A DNA stretch of 21,438 bases from Candidatus Neomicrothrix sp. UBA7388 (lineage in GTDB: Bacteria; Actinomycetota; Acidimicrobiia; Acidimicrobiales; Poriferisodalaceae), in the NCBI GenBank assembly GCA_002470695.1, contig DKNM01000019.1, positions 1 through 21,438 on the forward strand, read 5' to 3'. The notes beneath the pieces are model-generated. The model worked only from the letters and a program-made list of their open reading frames with translations. It was not told the DNA's origin and did no database searches. The translations under genes and the position numbers were made by a program. Position 1 is the first letter of the stretch. Every line of letters starts with the position of its first letter. Shown piece by piece: positions 15,632-21,438 of this stretch.

Positions 15632-16405
15632 ATGGCATTCAAAATGGACCTGCGAACTATTGACTTAGTGCCCGACGGCGAAGTGCTTCGTATCTGGCTG
15701 AATCGACCTGAAGCACGAAATGCCCACAACCAACAGATGGTTCAGGAAGTAGGCGATCTGTTTACAGCTTTAAACGCCCAATCAGAATTCCGTATAGCAG
15801 TGCTTGGAGGCAAAGGGAAATCATTTTGCGCCGGTGCCGACCGCAAAGAAAAACTTCCGAAACCAGTAAATGATCTCGAGGCTCGCTATCTGGGTCAGCT
15901 AGGCCGCAGGGCGGCTAGAGCCATTGAAGATTGTGATGTCGTAACTGTTGCTCGTGTACACGGCCATGCAATAGGAGGAGGGTGCTGCTTTGCAGCATCA
16001 TGCGATTTTCGGGTTTGTACCGAAGATTCGCTCTTTTATGTTCCGGAGGTCGAACTTGGCGTTCCCTTGCCATGGGGAGCGACACCTCGATTAATCCACG
16101 AAATAGGGGCGGCACGTGCACGGCAAATGATCATGACCTCGGAACGAATCGATGGCCTAAAAGCAGCCGAATGGGGCCTGGTGCATGAAGCAACACAAAC
16201 GGTAGATGAACTTGATGACTCAATAGAGCGGTGGGTGCAGAAAATTCTGGCACTGCCGGCCATGTCCGTTCAGATGTCGAAGTACCAACTGCGCGGCTAT
16301 AACCAGTTGAGTCGTTTGGGGGACTTGTCAGAATTTGATGGAGACGCCTCGGCTCGTGCTATCCAAACTGATGACGCGCAATCGCGCTTTGGCAATTTCA
16401 ATTGA
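15632..16405 (+). CDS. Enoyl-CoA hydratase/isomerase (crotonase) family protein
   Basis: The frame is open from TTG 15533, but that overlaps the transporter. The crotonase fold begins at MAFKMDLRTIDL, so ATG 15632 (257 residues) is preferred, with a weak TAGGCAAGA upstream. The oxyanion-hole segment is SFCAGADRKE (about 64-73). The second block HGHAIGGGCC has Cys119 where hydratases have the first catalytic glutamate (GGGCE), while the second glutamate is kept as Glu139 in VPEVELG, exactly 20 residues later as in rat enoyl-CoA hydratase. Single-glutamate crotonases include isomerases, hydrolases and C-C cleaving members, so simple hydration is not assured. The LPWGATPRL segment replaces the usual glycine-rich GAGGTQRL. 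It ends the plus-strand run, six bases from the convergent CMD gene. Confidence 0.87.
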   Translation: MAFKMDLRTIDLVPDGEVLRIWLNRPEARNAHNQQMVQEVGDLFTALNAQSEFRIAVLGGKGKSFCAGADRKEKLPKPVNDLEARYLGQLGRRAARAIEDCDVVTVARVHGHAIGGGCCFAASCDFRVCTEDSLFYVPEVELGVPLPWGATPRLIHEIGAARARQMIMTSERIDGLKAAEWGLVHEATQTVDELDDSIERWVQKILALPAMSVQMSKYQLRGYNQLSRLGDLSEFDGDASARAIQTDDAQSRFGNFN

Positions 16406-16411
16406 GGCTGC

Positions 16412-17248
16412 TCAGCTGGGGTTTTTGCCACTAGCGTCAATCTTCGCGAAGGCGCCCTTAGCCGCATGAATACCCTCAACCGCGCGTGGAATACCACCGT
16501 AAATCGTCATCTGGACCATGATCTCCTCTATTTCCACGCGACTTAAACCGTGGTTTAGTCCAGCGGGAATATGGAAGGCCAGCTCATCTATCCTACTCAA
16601 TACGGTGAGGATGCTGATAACGGCCATGCTGCGATCTCGGCGATTGAGCTCTGTGCGAGCCCACAAGTCCCCGAATGCCCAGTGATAGGCGATAACTCCT
16701 ACTTCGCCGAGATGCTCGACCAGCGCGGCATAGTCTGCCTCGATGTCATCTGCGCAGCGACCACCAGTTAGCGACTTTCGCACCTCATGGGCTCTCTCTC
16801 GACGTTCAACGTCACTCAACTCAGCTGCGCCTTTGCGCTCTGGAAGGCGATCTACTCCGTCGATCTCGCAAAAGCGCGACGTCACAACCCTGCTTGCCTG
16901 CATTGCCATTGGAAACCCGGCATAGGCAGCCACGTGAATAATGATCTCTTCAATCTCTGATCTAGTTAGGCCATTATTTAATCCGACCTCAGTGTGTAGA
17001 GATAACTCCTCTGTGCTTCCAATCGTTGCTAACACTGAAATTACAATCAGGCTTCGATCTCGAGGACTCAGTTGAGATCGAGACCAAACATCACCCATCA
17101 CAACATCGAACGCGAAAGTCCCTAATGCTCCGTGCTGTCTGCGAAACGAGCGGGCACCTCTCTCGGGTTCAGCTACTGAGCCACCCATAAAAGCATCAAA
17201 GACGCCCAGTGCCGCTTGATGACGTTCTTCGTAGCTGCGGTTCTTCAT
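16412..17248 (-). CDS. Tandem carboxymuconolactone decarboxylase (CMD) domain protein
   Basis: Two homologous CMD domains are visible. The first has LSPRDRSLIVISVL, ELSLHTEVGLNNGLTRSEIE and AAYAGFPMAM; the second has LNRRDRSMAVISIL, ELAFHIPAGLNHGLSRVEIE and TIYGGIPRAV. Each keeps the His, the NGL/HGL turn and the Glu pair of the gamma-carboxymuconolactone decarboxylase lineage. No CxxC is present, so an AhpD-like peroxidase is unlikely. Family members decarboxylate lactones in aromatic catabolism, but many are uncharacterised. The frame extends upstream to 17341, yet domain homology begins at MKNRSYEERHQAAL and a strong purine tract (AAAAGGGGAG) precedes that ATG, so I start at 17248 (278 residues). 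It is divergent from the double CaiB gene, which also consists of two repeated domains. Confidence 0.87.
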   Translation of the reverse strand: MKNRSYEERHQAALGVFDAFMGGSVAEPERGARSFRRQHGALGTFAFDVVMGDVWSRSQLSPRDRSLIVISVLATIGSTEELSLHTEVGLNNGLTRSEIEEIIIHVAAYAGFPMAMQASRVVTSRFCEIDGVDRLPERKGAAELSDVERRERAHEVRKSLTGGRCADDIEADYAALVEHLGEVGVIAYHWAFGDLWARTELNRRDRSMAVISILTVLSRIDELAFHIPAGLNHGLSRVEIEEIMVQMTIYGGIPRAVEGIHAAKGAFAKIDASGKNPS

Positions 17249-17367
17249 CACTCCCCTTTTCCTCGCCTCTAGTGCAGCATAGATAGCGCCCGACGTCATC
17301 TCGTGCACGAAGCCTCCCAATAGGGCATGCTTTACCGACAAGTTGAGAGGAAGAGAATTAGAGAGAG
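17249..17367. promoter_or_regulatory. Divergent control region between the CMD and CaiB genes
   Basis: If the CMD gene starts at 17248, 119 bases separate the two divergent starts. Within this gap TCGTGCACGA (17301-17310) is a perfect 10-base palindrome, and AGAGGAAGAG near 17346 serves the CaiB start. I see no convincing -35/-10 pair, so promoter placement is inferred from orientation only. Confidence 0.3.
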
Positions 17368-19746
17368 ATGCAGGGACTGGAAGGGATCCGAGTAGTTGAA
17401 ATTGGTCAGATGATTGCCGTGCCTTGGGCTACGCGACTCATCGGAGATTTAGGCGCCGACGTGATTAAAGTGGAGCCTCCGGAAGGAGACCGTTCTCGTC
17501 ACCGAGGGCCTTTCTCGGGAAAACCTGACATTTCCCAGAGTGGCTTATTTACTCATCTCAATCTAAATAAGCGCAGCGTCACGGCGAATTTCGAAGATTC
17601 GGCAGACGTCTCCAATTTGCAAGCGTTGTTAGAAGAAGCCGATCTACTGATTCATGACCTTCCTCCGGACAAAGCCGACCTTTTAGGTCTGCACCAGGAT
17701 GAGCTGAGGCAAAGCTATCCATCTCTAGTCACCGTCTCGGTAACTCCGTTCGGGCGCTCAGGTCCTTACTCACGTTGGAAAGCTGAAGACTTACACCTCA
17801 TTCACGGTGGGGGGTGGGGTTGGATGACCCCTGGTTGTATGGAGGAAACAGAACTCCCGCCGCTAAAGCCAGCGGGCCAGCAGGCGGCGTTTCAAATTGG
17901 ATTTGCTGCAGCGACGATTGCCATGGGCGCCCTTGATCGAGCACTCTCGACGGGTGAGGGTGAACATCTAGATCTAGCAGGCATGGCGTATATCGCCAGC
18001 ATGCTAGAAGCTGGGTTTATCAGTTGGAGTTACCTGGGAGAGGTGCCTGGTAGAACTGGTTCCCGGATCTTAAACCCATGGCGAATATTCGAAGTTGCGG
18101 ATGGCCGTATCTTTATTGTCTGCGTTGAGGATGATCAGTGGACCCGATTAAAAGAAGTGATGGGGTCACCCGATTGGGCTGCGATGGAAATCTTCGACAC
18201 CCAGGAGGGACGATGGGATGCAGAAGATCTGCTCCACATGTGGCTAGCAGAGTGGGCTGCTCCGCAGCGCGTTATGGACCTTTTTCATACGGGTCAAGGA
18301 AATCGGATCGGATTTGCTCCAGTAAATTCGATTGAACAGATGCTGCAAGATCCTCACCTGAAAGAACGAGGGTTCTTGGTAGACGTAGAACAGCCGGGTC
18401 TAGGAAAAATTACTTTGCCCGGGCCTGTAGCCCGCCTATCGAATTCTTATTGGTCAATTCGTAAGCCCGCCCCGCCGCTAGGAGGCCATCAGGGCGCGAC
18501 TTTTGAACAATCGCGCAGTACCCAAATAAAATCTCGCGAGAAGCGGTCGTTACCTCTGGAGGGAGTAACCGTCGCAGACTTTACATGGGTGTGGGCCGGA
18601 CCGTTTTGTACGATGCACCTTGCCCACCTGGGGGCGGAGGTTATAAAGGTGGAGTCCCGCCAGGCACCTGACTTAGGTAGACGACTTCCTATATTTTCTG
18701 CGCAGCATGAAGCTTCTGCCGACACAAATGGTTACTTCAATCAGTGGGGCCAGGGAAAGAAAAGTATCACCCTCGACTTATCGACCCCAGAAGGCCAAAA
18801 AATAGCGAAACAGATTGCTATTACTTGCGACTTGGTCGTTTCCAACTACGCCACGGGAGTGATGGAGAAGTTTGGGCTCGGTTATGAGGATTTGGTCAAA
18901 GAGCGTCCTGACGCAATTGTCGGTGTCATCAGCGGCTATGGCAATTACGGCCCATATCGCAACTATCTAGGCTATGGGCCGACGACCGCTCCGCTATCAG
19001 GCCTCTCATCTATGACGGGGTACGAAGGCGGAACGCCGCAAGAGGTCGGCATTTCTTTGGGCGATCCAGCTGCTGGTATTGCGACTGCTTATTTGCTGAT
19101 AGCGGCATTAATTGCTCGGCGACGAACTGGTGAAGGCCAATTCATTGACACTTCCCTATGGGAAGCGACCGCTTCGAGCACAGCGGAAGGCTGGACCCAA
19201 AAAATATTGACGGGCGATCAACCTGAGCCATGCGGAAACCGGGACCCTCTCATGGCGCCGCATAATTTGTACCGCTGTAAGGGCGATGACGATTGGGTCG
19301 CAATAAGTTGCTCAACCGATGAAGAATGGCGACAGCTGGCCACTCTTTTGGGAGTAGACGACGACAAGTTCTTGACGCAACCTTCGAGGAAAGCATTCGA
19401 GGATGAACTCGACGCGGTAATTGAAAAGTGGACGCTCACTAAAGATCAGTGGGAAGTCACGAGATTGCTACAGGCAAATGGCATTGCAGCGATTCCCTCT
19501 TTGGATGCACAATTATTAGAGACAGATCCCCATTTAAACGACAGAGGCTTTATAGAACGTTTAGATCACCCAGTAGTTGGAAAGTTGGCACACACTGGAA
19601 TTCCATGGATTGCTAGCAATAGTCCGAATGGAGTAAGGACGCCGGCCCCAACGCTTGGTCAACACACCGATCAAATTCTTTCTTCCCTATTGAGTCTTAC
19701 CGAAGACGAGATTGAAGCCCTTCGCGAAGCAGGAGTTTTGGGCTAA
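17368..19746 (+). CDS. Fused double CaiB/BaiF-type CoA-transferase
   Basis: At 792 residues this is twice the usual class III CoA-transferase length of about 400. Half one (1-390) begins LEGIRVVEIGQMIAVPWATR with GADVIKVEPPEGD. Half two (397-792) begins LEGVTVADFTWVWAGPFCT with GAEVIKVESRQ and has SGYGNYGPYRNYLGYG. Each half also has a copy of DPHLxxRGF near its end. Class III enzymes move CoA between carboxylic acids through an aspartyl-CoA intermediate. Ungapped comparison with the motif GxGQxIDxSLxD puts Ala207 at the catalytic position of half one and Glu599 in half two, so neither has the canonical Asp. The ATG follows a purine-rich GAGAGAG tract. It probably activates the pathway acid to its CoA thioester for the neighbouring crotonase. 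The stop overlaps the convergent gene by CTAA. Confidence 0.9.
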   Translation: MQGLEGIRVVEIGQMIAVPWATRLIGDLGADVIKVEPPEGDRSRHRGPFSGKPDISQSGLFTHLNLNKRSVTANFEDSADVSNLQALLEEADLLIHDLPPDKADLLGLHQDELRQSYPSLVTVSVTPFGRSGPYSRWKAEDLHLIHGGGWGWMTPGCMEETELPPLKPAGQQAAFQIGFAAATIAMGALDRALSTGEGEHLDLAGMAYIASMLEAGFISWSYLGEVPGRTGSRILNPWRIFEVADGRIFIVCVEDDQWTRLKEVMGSPDWAAMEIFDTQEGRWDAEDLLHMWLAEWAAPQRVMDLFHTGQGNRIGFAPVNSIEQMLQDPHLKERGFLVDVEQPGLGKITLPGPVARLSNSYWSIRKPAPPLGGHQGATFEQSRSTQIKSREKRSLPLEGVTVADFTWVWAGPFCTMHLAHLGAEVIKVESRQAPDLGRRLPIFSAQHEASADTNGYFNQWGQGKKSITLDLSTPEGQKIAKQIAITCDLVVSNYATGVMEKFGLGYEDLVKERPDAIVGVISGYGNYGPYRNYLGYGPTTAPLSGLSSMTGYEGGTPQEVGISLGDPAAGIATAYLLIAALIARRRTGEGQFIDTSLWEATASSTAEGWTQKILTGDQPEPCGNRDPLMAPHNLYRCKGDDDWVAISCSTDEEWRQLATLLGVDDDKFLTQPSRKAFEDELDAVIEKWTLTKDQWEVTRLLQANGIAAIPSLDAQLLETDPHLNDRGFIERLDHPVVGKLAHTGIPWIASNSPNGVRTPAPTLGQHTDQILSSLLSLTEDEIEALREAGVLG

Positions 19747-20834
19747 CTGTCCGCTGGGTTGGGCACTCGACCGACGTAAGCGGACGAAAATCCTGGTTGG
19801 GTTGACCATTCTGCACTTAAAAGACGTTCTCGACACTCTCGCCAAATCTGGTACTGCCTGTCTTCCGTCTCGTACTCAAAGGGATCTTGGAGGCGTTTCT
19901 CCAGTTCGCCTCCGGGCTCTAGTGGGTTTTCTGCCAGCCACCTCGCAGCGAGTCGCCAAGCTTCGATGGGATCTACCAAATCTTTGTAACCAAGATCTCT
20001 CACCGTGGGGCCGATATCCAGGACCCTATGTGAACTTGACCAACTTGTTAGTAAAGGACGGGTGGAGGTAGCTACTTCATGGGGAAGGGAAATTATTTCC
20101 CAACTGTGGTTGAGTTCCTCAGCGATTATTTCAGCTATTTGCCTGACACTCAGTGAGTAAGAATCGGCCACATTATAGATACTGCCGACAGCAGCGTTAG
20201 GTCGTTCCGTGGCGAGAAGTGTTGCGTGTGCCGCATTCTCTACCCACCCTTGACTCTTAACTGTCAAACCACCGTCTGGCACGATTAAGAAAGGACGCTT
20301 ATCGAGCACACGCCGCACGATCGGCCATTCTCTAGGCAACAACTGTCTGGGGCCATATAGCTGGGGGTAACGGAGATGAATAGCTTCCGGATGGCTAGCG
20401 AAAACCACCTCCTCAGTTTGCCTAATCCGACGCAACTTCCTGAAATGTTCCTCGTCACCAACCAAGCTGGAAGTTGAAGGTAATGGAACGGGCATTCCCT
20501 GAGGAAACAACTCGTCTGGATTGGCAAAACCTAAATAAACCCCAACGCCTCCGATTGAGACAAAGTGGCCCACTTTTCCATCGAGTAATAGGGCAAGTTC
20601 GCGTAGCCTCCCGTACATTACGACCGCCAAGTCAAACGTTCTGCTACCTAGGGCCGCAGCAGTCTTCTGAACATCGAATGGATCCGTGTGAATGTGTTCG
20701 ATTTCGGGGCCAAGCAGATCCGTTTCGTGTCGTCCGGTGTGAATAATTGTGACCTTGTAGCCTCGCTCCGCCAGCCCATTAACTACATAAGGGCCGGTCG
20801 GGCCAGTTCCTCCGATAACCAAAGCAGTCTGCAT
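19743..20834 (-). CDS. NAD-dependent epimerase/dehydratase-like (atypical extended SDR) protein
   Basis: The 363-residue protein starts with LVIGGTGPTGPYVV, an extended-SDR Rossmann motif (GGTGPTG, 8-14). It continues with FVSIGGVGVYLGF, the RYPQLYGPRQ motif common to epimerases, and a C-terminal substrate domain with VENAAHATLLATE and IYNVAD. The usual catalytic YxxxK is not evident: the equivalent stretch HFRKLRRIRQTEE appears to have Leu134 and Arg138 at those positions. It may therefore be a reductase of the atypical type, a non-enzymatic NAD-binding protein, or use another residue. ATG 20834 has GGAT just upstream. It converges on the double CaiB gene with a four-base stop overlap and diverges from the small duplicated protein across 44 bases. 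Role and substrate are not assignable. Confidence 0.8.
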   Translation of the reverse strand: MQTALVIGGTGPTGPYVVNGLAERGYKVTIIHTGRHETDLLGPEIEHIHTDPFDVQKTAAALGSRTFDLAVVMYGRLRELALLLDGKVGHFVSIGGVGVYLGFANPDELFPQGMPVPLPSTSSLVGDEEHFRKLRRIRQTEEVVFASHPEAIHLRYPQLYGPRQLLPREWPIVRRVLDKRPFLIVPDGGLTVKSQGWVENAAHATLLATERPNAAVGSIYNVADSYSLSVRQIAEIIAEELNHSWEIISLPHEVATSTRPLLTSWSSSHRVLDIGPTVRDLGYKDLVDPIEAWRLAARWLAENPLEPGGELEKRLQDPFEYETEDRQYQIWRECRERLLSAEWSTQPGFSSAYVGRVPNPADS

Positions 20835-20878
20835 TTATCCATTCTCGCTGTTTAGATCTCAATGAGGGAGCAAAAAGT

Positions 20879-21178
20879 GTGTTGATGTACGGTAGCTTTT
20901 TGGGAAAGTCCAACCGAAATTTGGGGGTAGAAAAAGTGGCGACCAAAGCAGGTGACCGTCTCGACTTCGATGGTGGTGTCCAAGTTATTGTTACCAAAGG
21001 CGGAGATGGCGACATCACTCACAGCGACGGAGGTGAAGGTCTCAAAGTCGGGAAGCGCTACCAAGATGAAGACACCGGCATCGAGGTTCTTGTGACGAAG
21101 CCGGGGGAGATCACGTTGCAGTGCAACGGCAAAGACATGCAACTCCAAGAGCCAAAGAAAACTAAATCAGCCGACTAA
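20879..21178 (+). CDS. Small duplicated desulforedoxin-like protein lacking most metal-binding cysteines
   Basis: A 99-residue acidic protein with two repeats: about residues 25-57 (GDRLDFDGGVQVIVTK, then GGDGDITHSDGGEGLKV) and 58-90 (GKRYQDEDTGIEVLVTK, then PGEITLQCNGKDMQL). The second repeat matches the desulforedoxin pattern Y-x-C-x-x-C-G...C-C-G-x-x-M in spacing, with Asp and Thr for the first two cysteines and Cys82-Asn for the CC pair. The first repeat has no cysteine. A rubredoxin-like iron site is therefore impossible in repeat one and unlikely in repeat two. GTG 20879 is favoured by GAGGGAG at 20864-20870, eight bases upstream; TTG 20882 and ATG 20885 are alternatives. It lies 24 bases before a crotonase gene. 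The fold assignment is my pattern recognition and the function is unknown. Confidence 0.8.
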   Translation: MLMYGSFLGKSNRNLGVEKVATKAGDRLDFDGGVQVIVTKGGDGDITHSDGGEGLKVGKRYQDEDTGIEVLVTKPGEITLQCNGKDMQLQEPKKTKSAD

Positions 21179-21202
21179 CGGTCGGTTTCGACAGAAACTG
21201 AG

Positions 21203-21438
21203 ATGGCCGATCTGAACTCTGAACTGGTCGCCGTTACCTCGTCCGCCAGCGGACGCGTCATAACTTTGACTTTGCCTGGTGGGCGGTTGAGCGCGCTCGC
21301 AGCGAGGGCGTTGACCGACGCTTGTTTAGAACTGCGCGAGAACGAGTCGGCGCGAGTCGTGGTGCTACGAACGGCTGATAAAGACTTCTGCTCATCTCTT
21401 GAGGACGGATTCGATAGAACGTCAATTGTCCCGGACCC
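21203..21438 (+). CDS. Enoyl-CoA hydratase/isomerase (crotonase) family protein, N-terminal fragment
   Basis: ATG 21203 opens a frame that reads MADLNSELVAVTSSASGRVI and then TLTLPGGRLSALAARALTDA, and continues to the window end for 78 complete codons with no stop. The beginning matches crotonases: a strand (ITLTLP) with the small-residue SALA in place of the usual NAL, a helix, then the strand ARVVVLRTADKDFCSSLEDG. The last segment corresponds to the oxyanion-hole motif, which is usually FCAGxD; here FCSSLED replaces Ala-Gly with Ser-Ser. The catalytic second half is outside the window. It lies 24 bases after the small desulforedoxin-like gene on the same strand and is probably cotranscribed with it. 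No clear ribosome-binding site is seen, only GAG next to the ATG. Confidence 0.7.
   Translation, partial: MADLNSELVAVTSSASGRVITLTLPGGRLSALAARALTDACLELRENESARVVVLRTADKDFCSSLEDGFDRTSIVPD

Noticed and set aside
16406..16426. GCTG-CT-CAGC followed by GGGGTTTTT after the crotonase stop, as a plus-strand terminator
   Set aside because: A two-base loop leaves only a three-pair usable stem, and the T run lies several bases away; too weak to list.
16412..17248. AhpD-like alkylhydroperoxidase function for the CMD protein
   Set aside because: Neither domain has the CxxC redox motif.
19712..20071. A 119-residue plus-strand frame across the end of the CoA-transferase gene and the epimerase-like gene
   Set aside because: It lies antisense to a well-supported Rossmann protein and has no recognisable domain or ribosome-binding site.

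Overview
The window looks like a gene-dense stretch of a bacterial chromosome. Base composition is close to balanced by eye. The gene content (IclR regulator, HpaB-type monooxygenase, double CaiB/BaiF CoA-transferase, two-domain carboxymuconolactone decarboxylase-like protein, zinc alcohol dehydrogenase, several short-chain dehydrogenases, two crotonases, a sucrase/ferredoxin-like protein) and the frequent GTG/TTG starts fit an actinobacterium, possibly a moderate-GC environmental lineage such as Acidimicrobiia. That placement is inference: there is no rRNA or other phylogenetic marker. I see no tRNA, rRNA, CRISPR array, transposase, phage gene or plasmid function.

Left part (1-5214): a truncated sucrase/ferredoxin-like gene and a 3-hydroxyisobutyrate dehydrogenase-like gene lie on the minus strand. 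Divergent from them is a phytanoyl-CoA dioxygenase-family gene, which converges on an IclR-type regulator. The regulator is divergent from an HpaB-type flavin monooxygenase followed by an overlapping PLP-dependent threonine dehydratase-like gene. The short regulator/monooxygenase gap holds a perfect 7-bp inverted repeat that could be the operator.

Middle part (5272-11862): a glutamate dehydrogenase-family enzyme (minus) is divergent from an acetolactate synthase-like thiamine diphosphate enzyme (plus). A minus-strand pair, an LdhYiaK-type 2-oxoacid reductase and an isopropylmalate/tartrate dehydrogenase-like enzyme joined by a GTGA overlap, is divergent from an MFS transporter. The enzymes suggest turnover of small 2-oxo/2-hydroxy acids and amino acids.

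Right-centre part (12081-19746): a plus-strand run of zinc alcohol dehydrogenase, SDR, 14-helix-type MFS transporter and crotonase is punctuated by strong inverted repeats. A two-domain CMD protein (minus) follows, and divergent from it is a fused double CaiB/BaiF CoA-transferase. Together this reads as a module that imports, oxidises and CoA-activates a carbon substrate.

Right edge (19743-21438): an atypical NAD-binding epimerase-like protein, a 99-residue duplicated protein resembling desulforedoxin domains that have lost most metal-binding cysteines, and the start of a second crotonase cut by the window end.

Overall this is a compact catabolic island with many strand switches, three convergent pairs sharing exactly four bases of stop codons, and very short divergent gaps. 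The substrates cannot be read from sequence. The most unusual items are the cysteine-depleted desulforedoxin-like protein, the double CaiB protein without the canonical catalytic aspartate in either half, and the 30-bp palindrome across the alcohol dehydrogenase stop codon.
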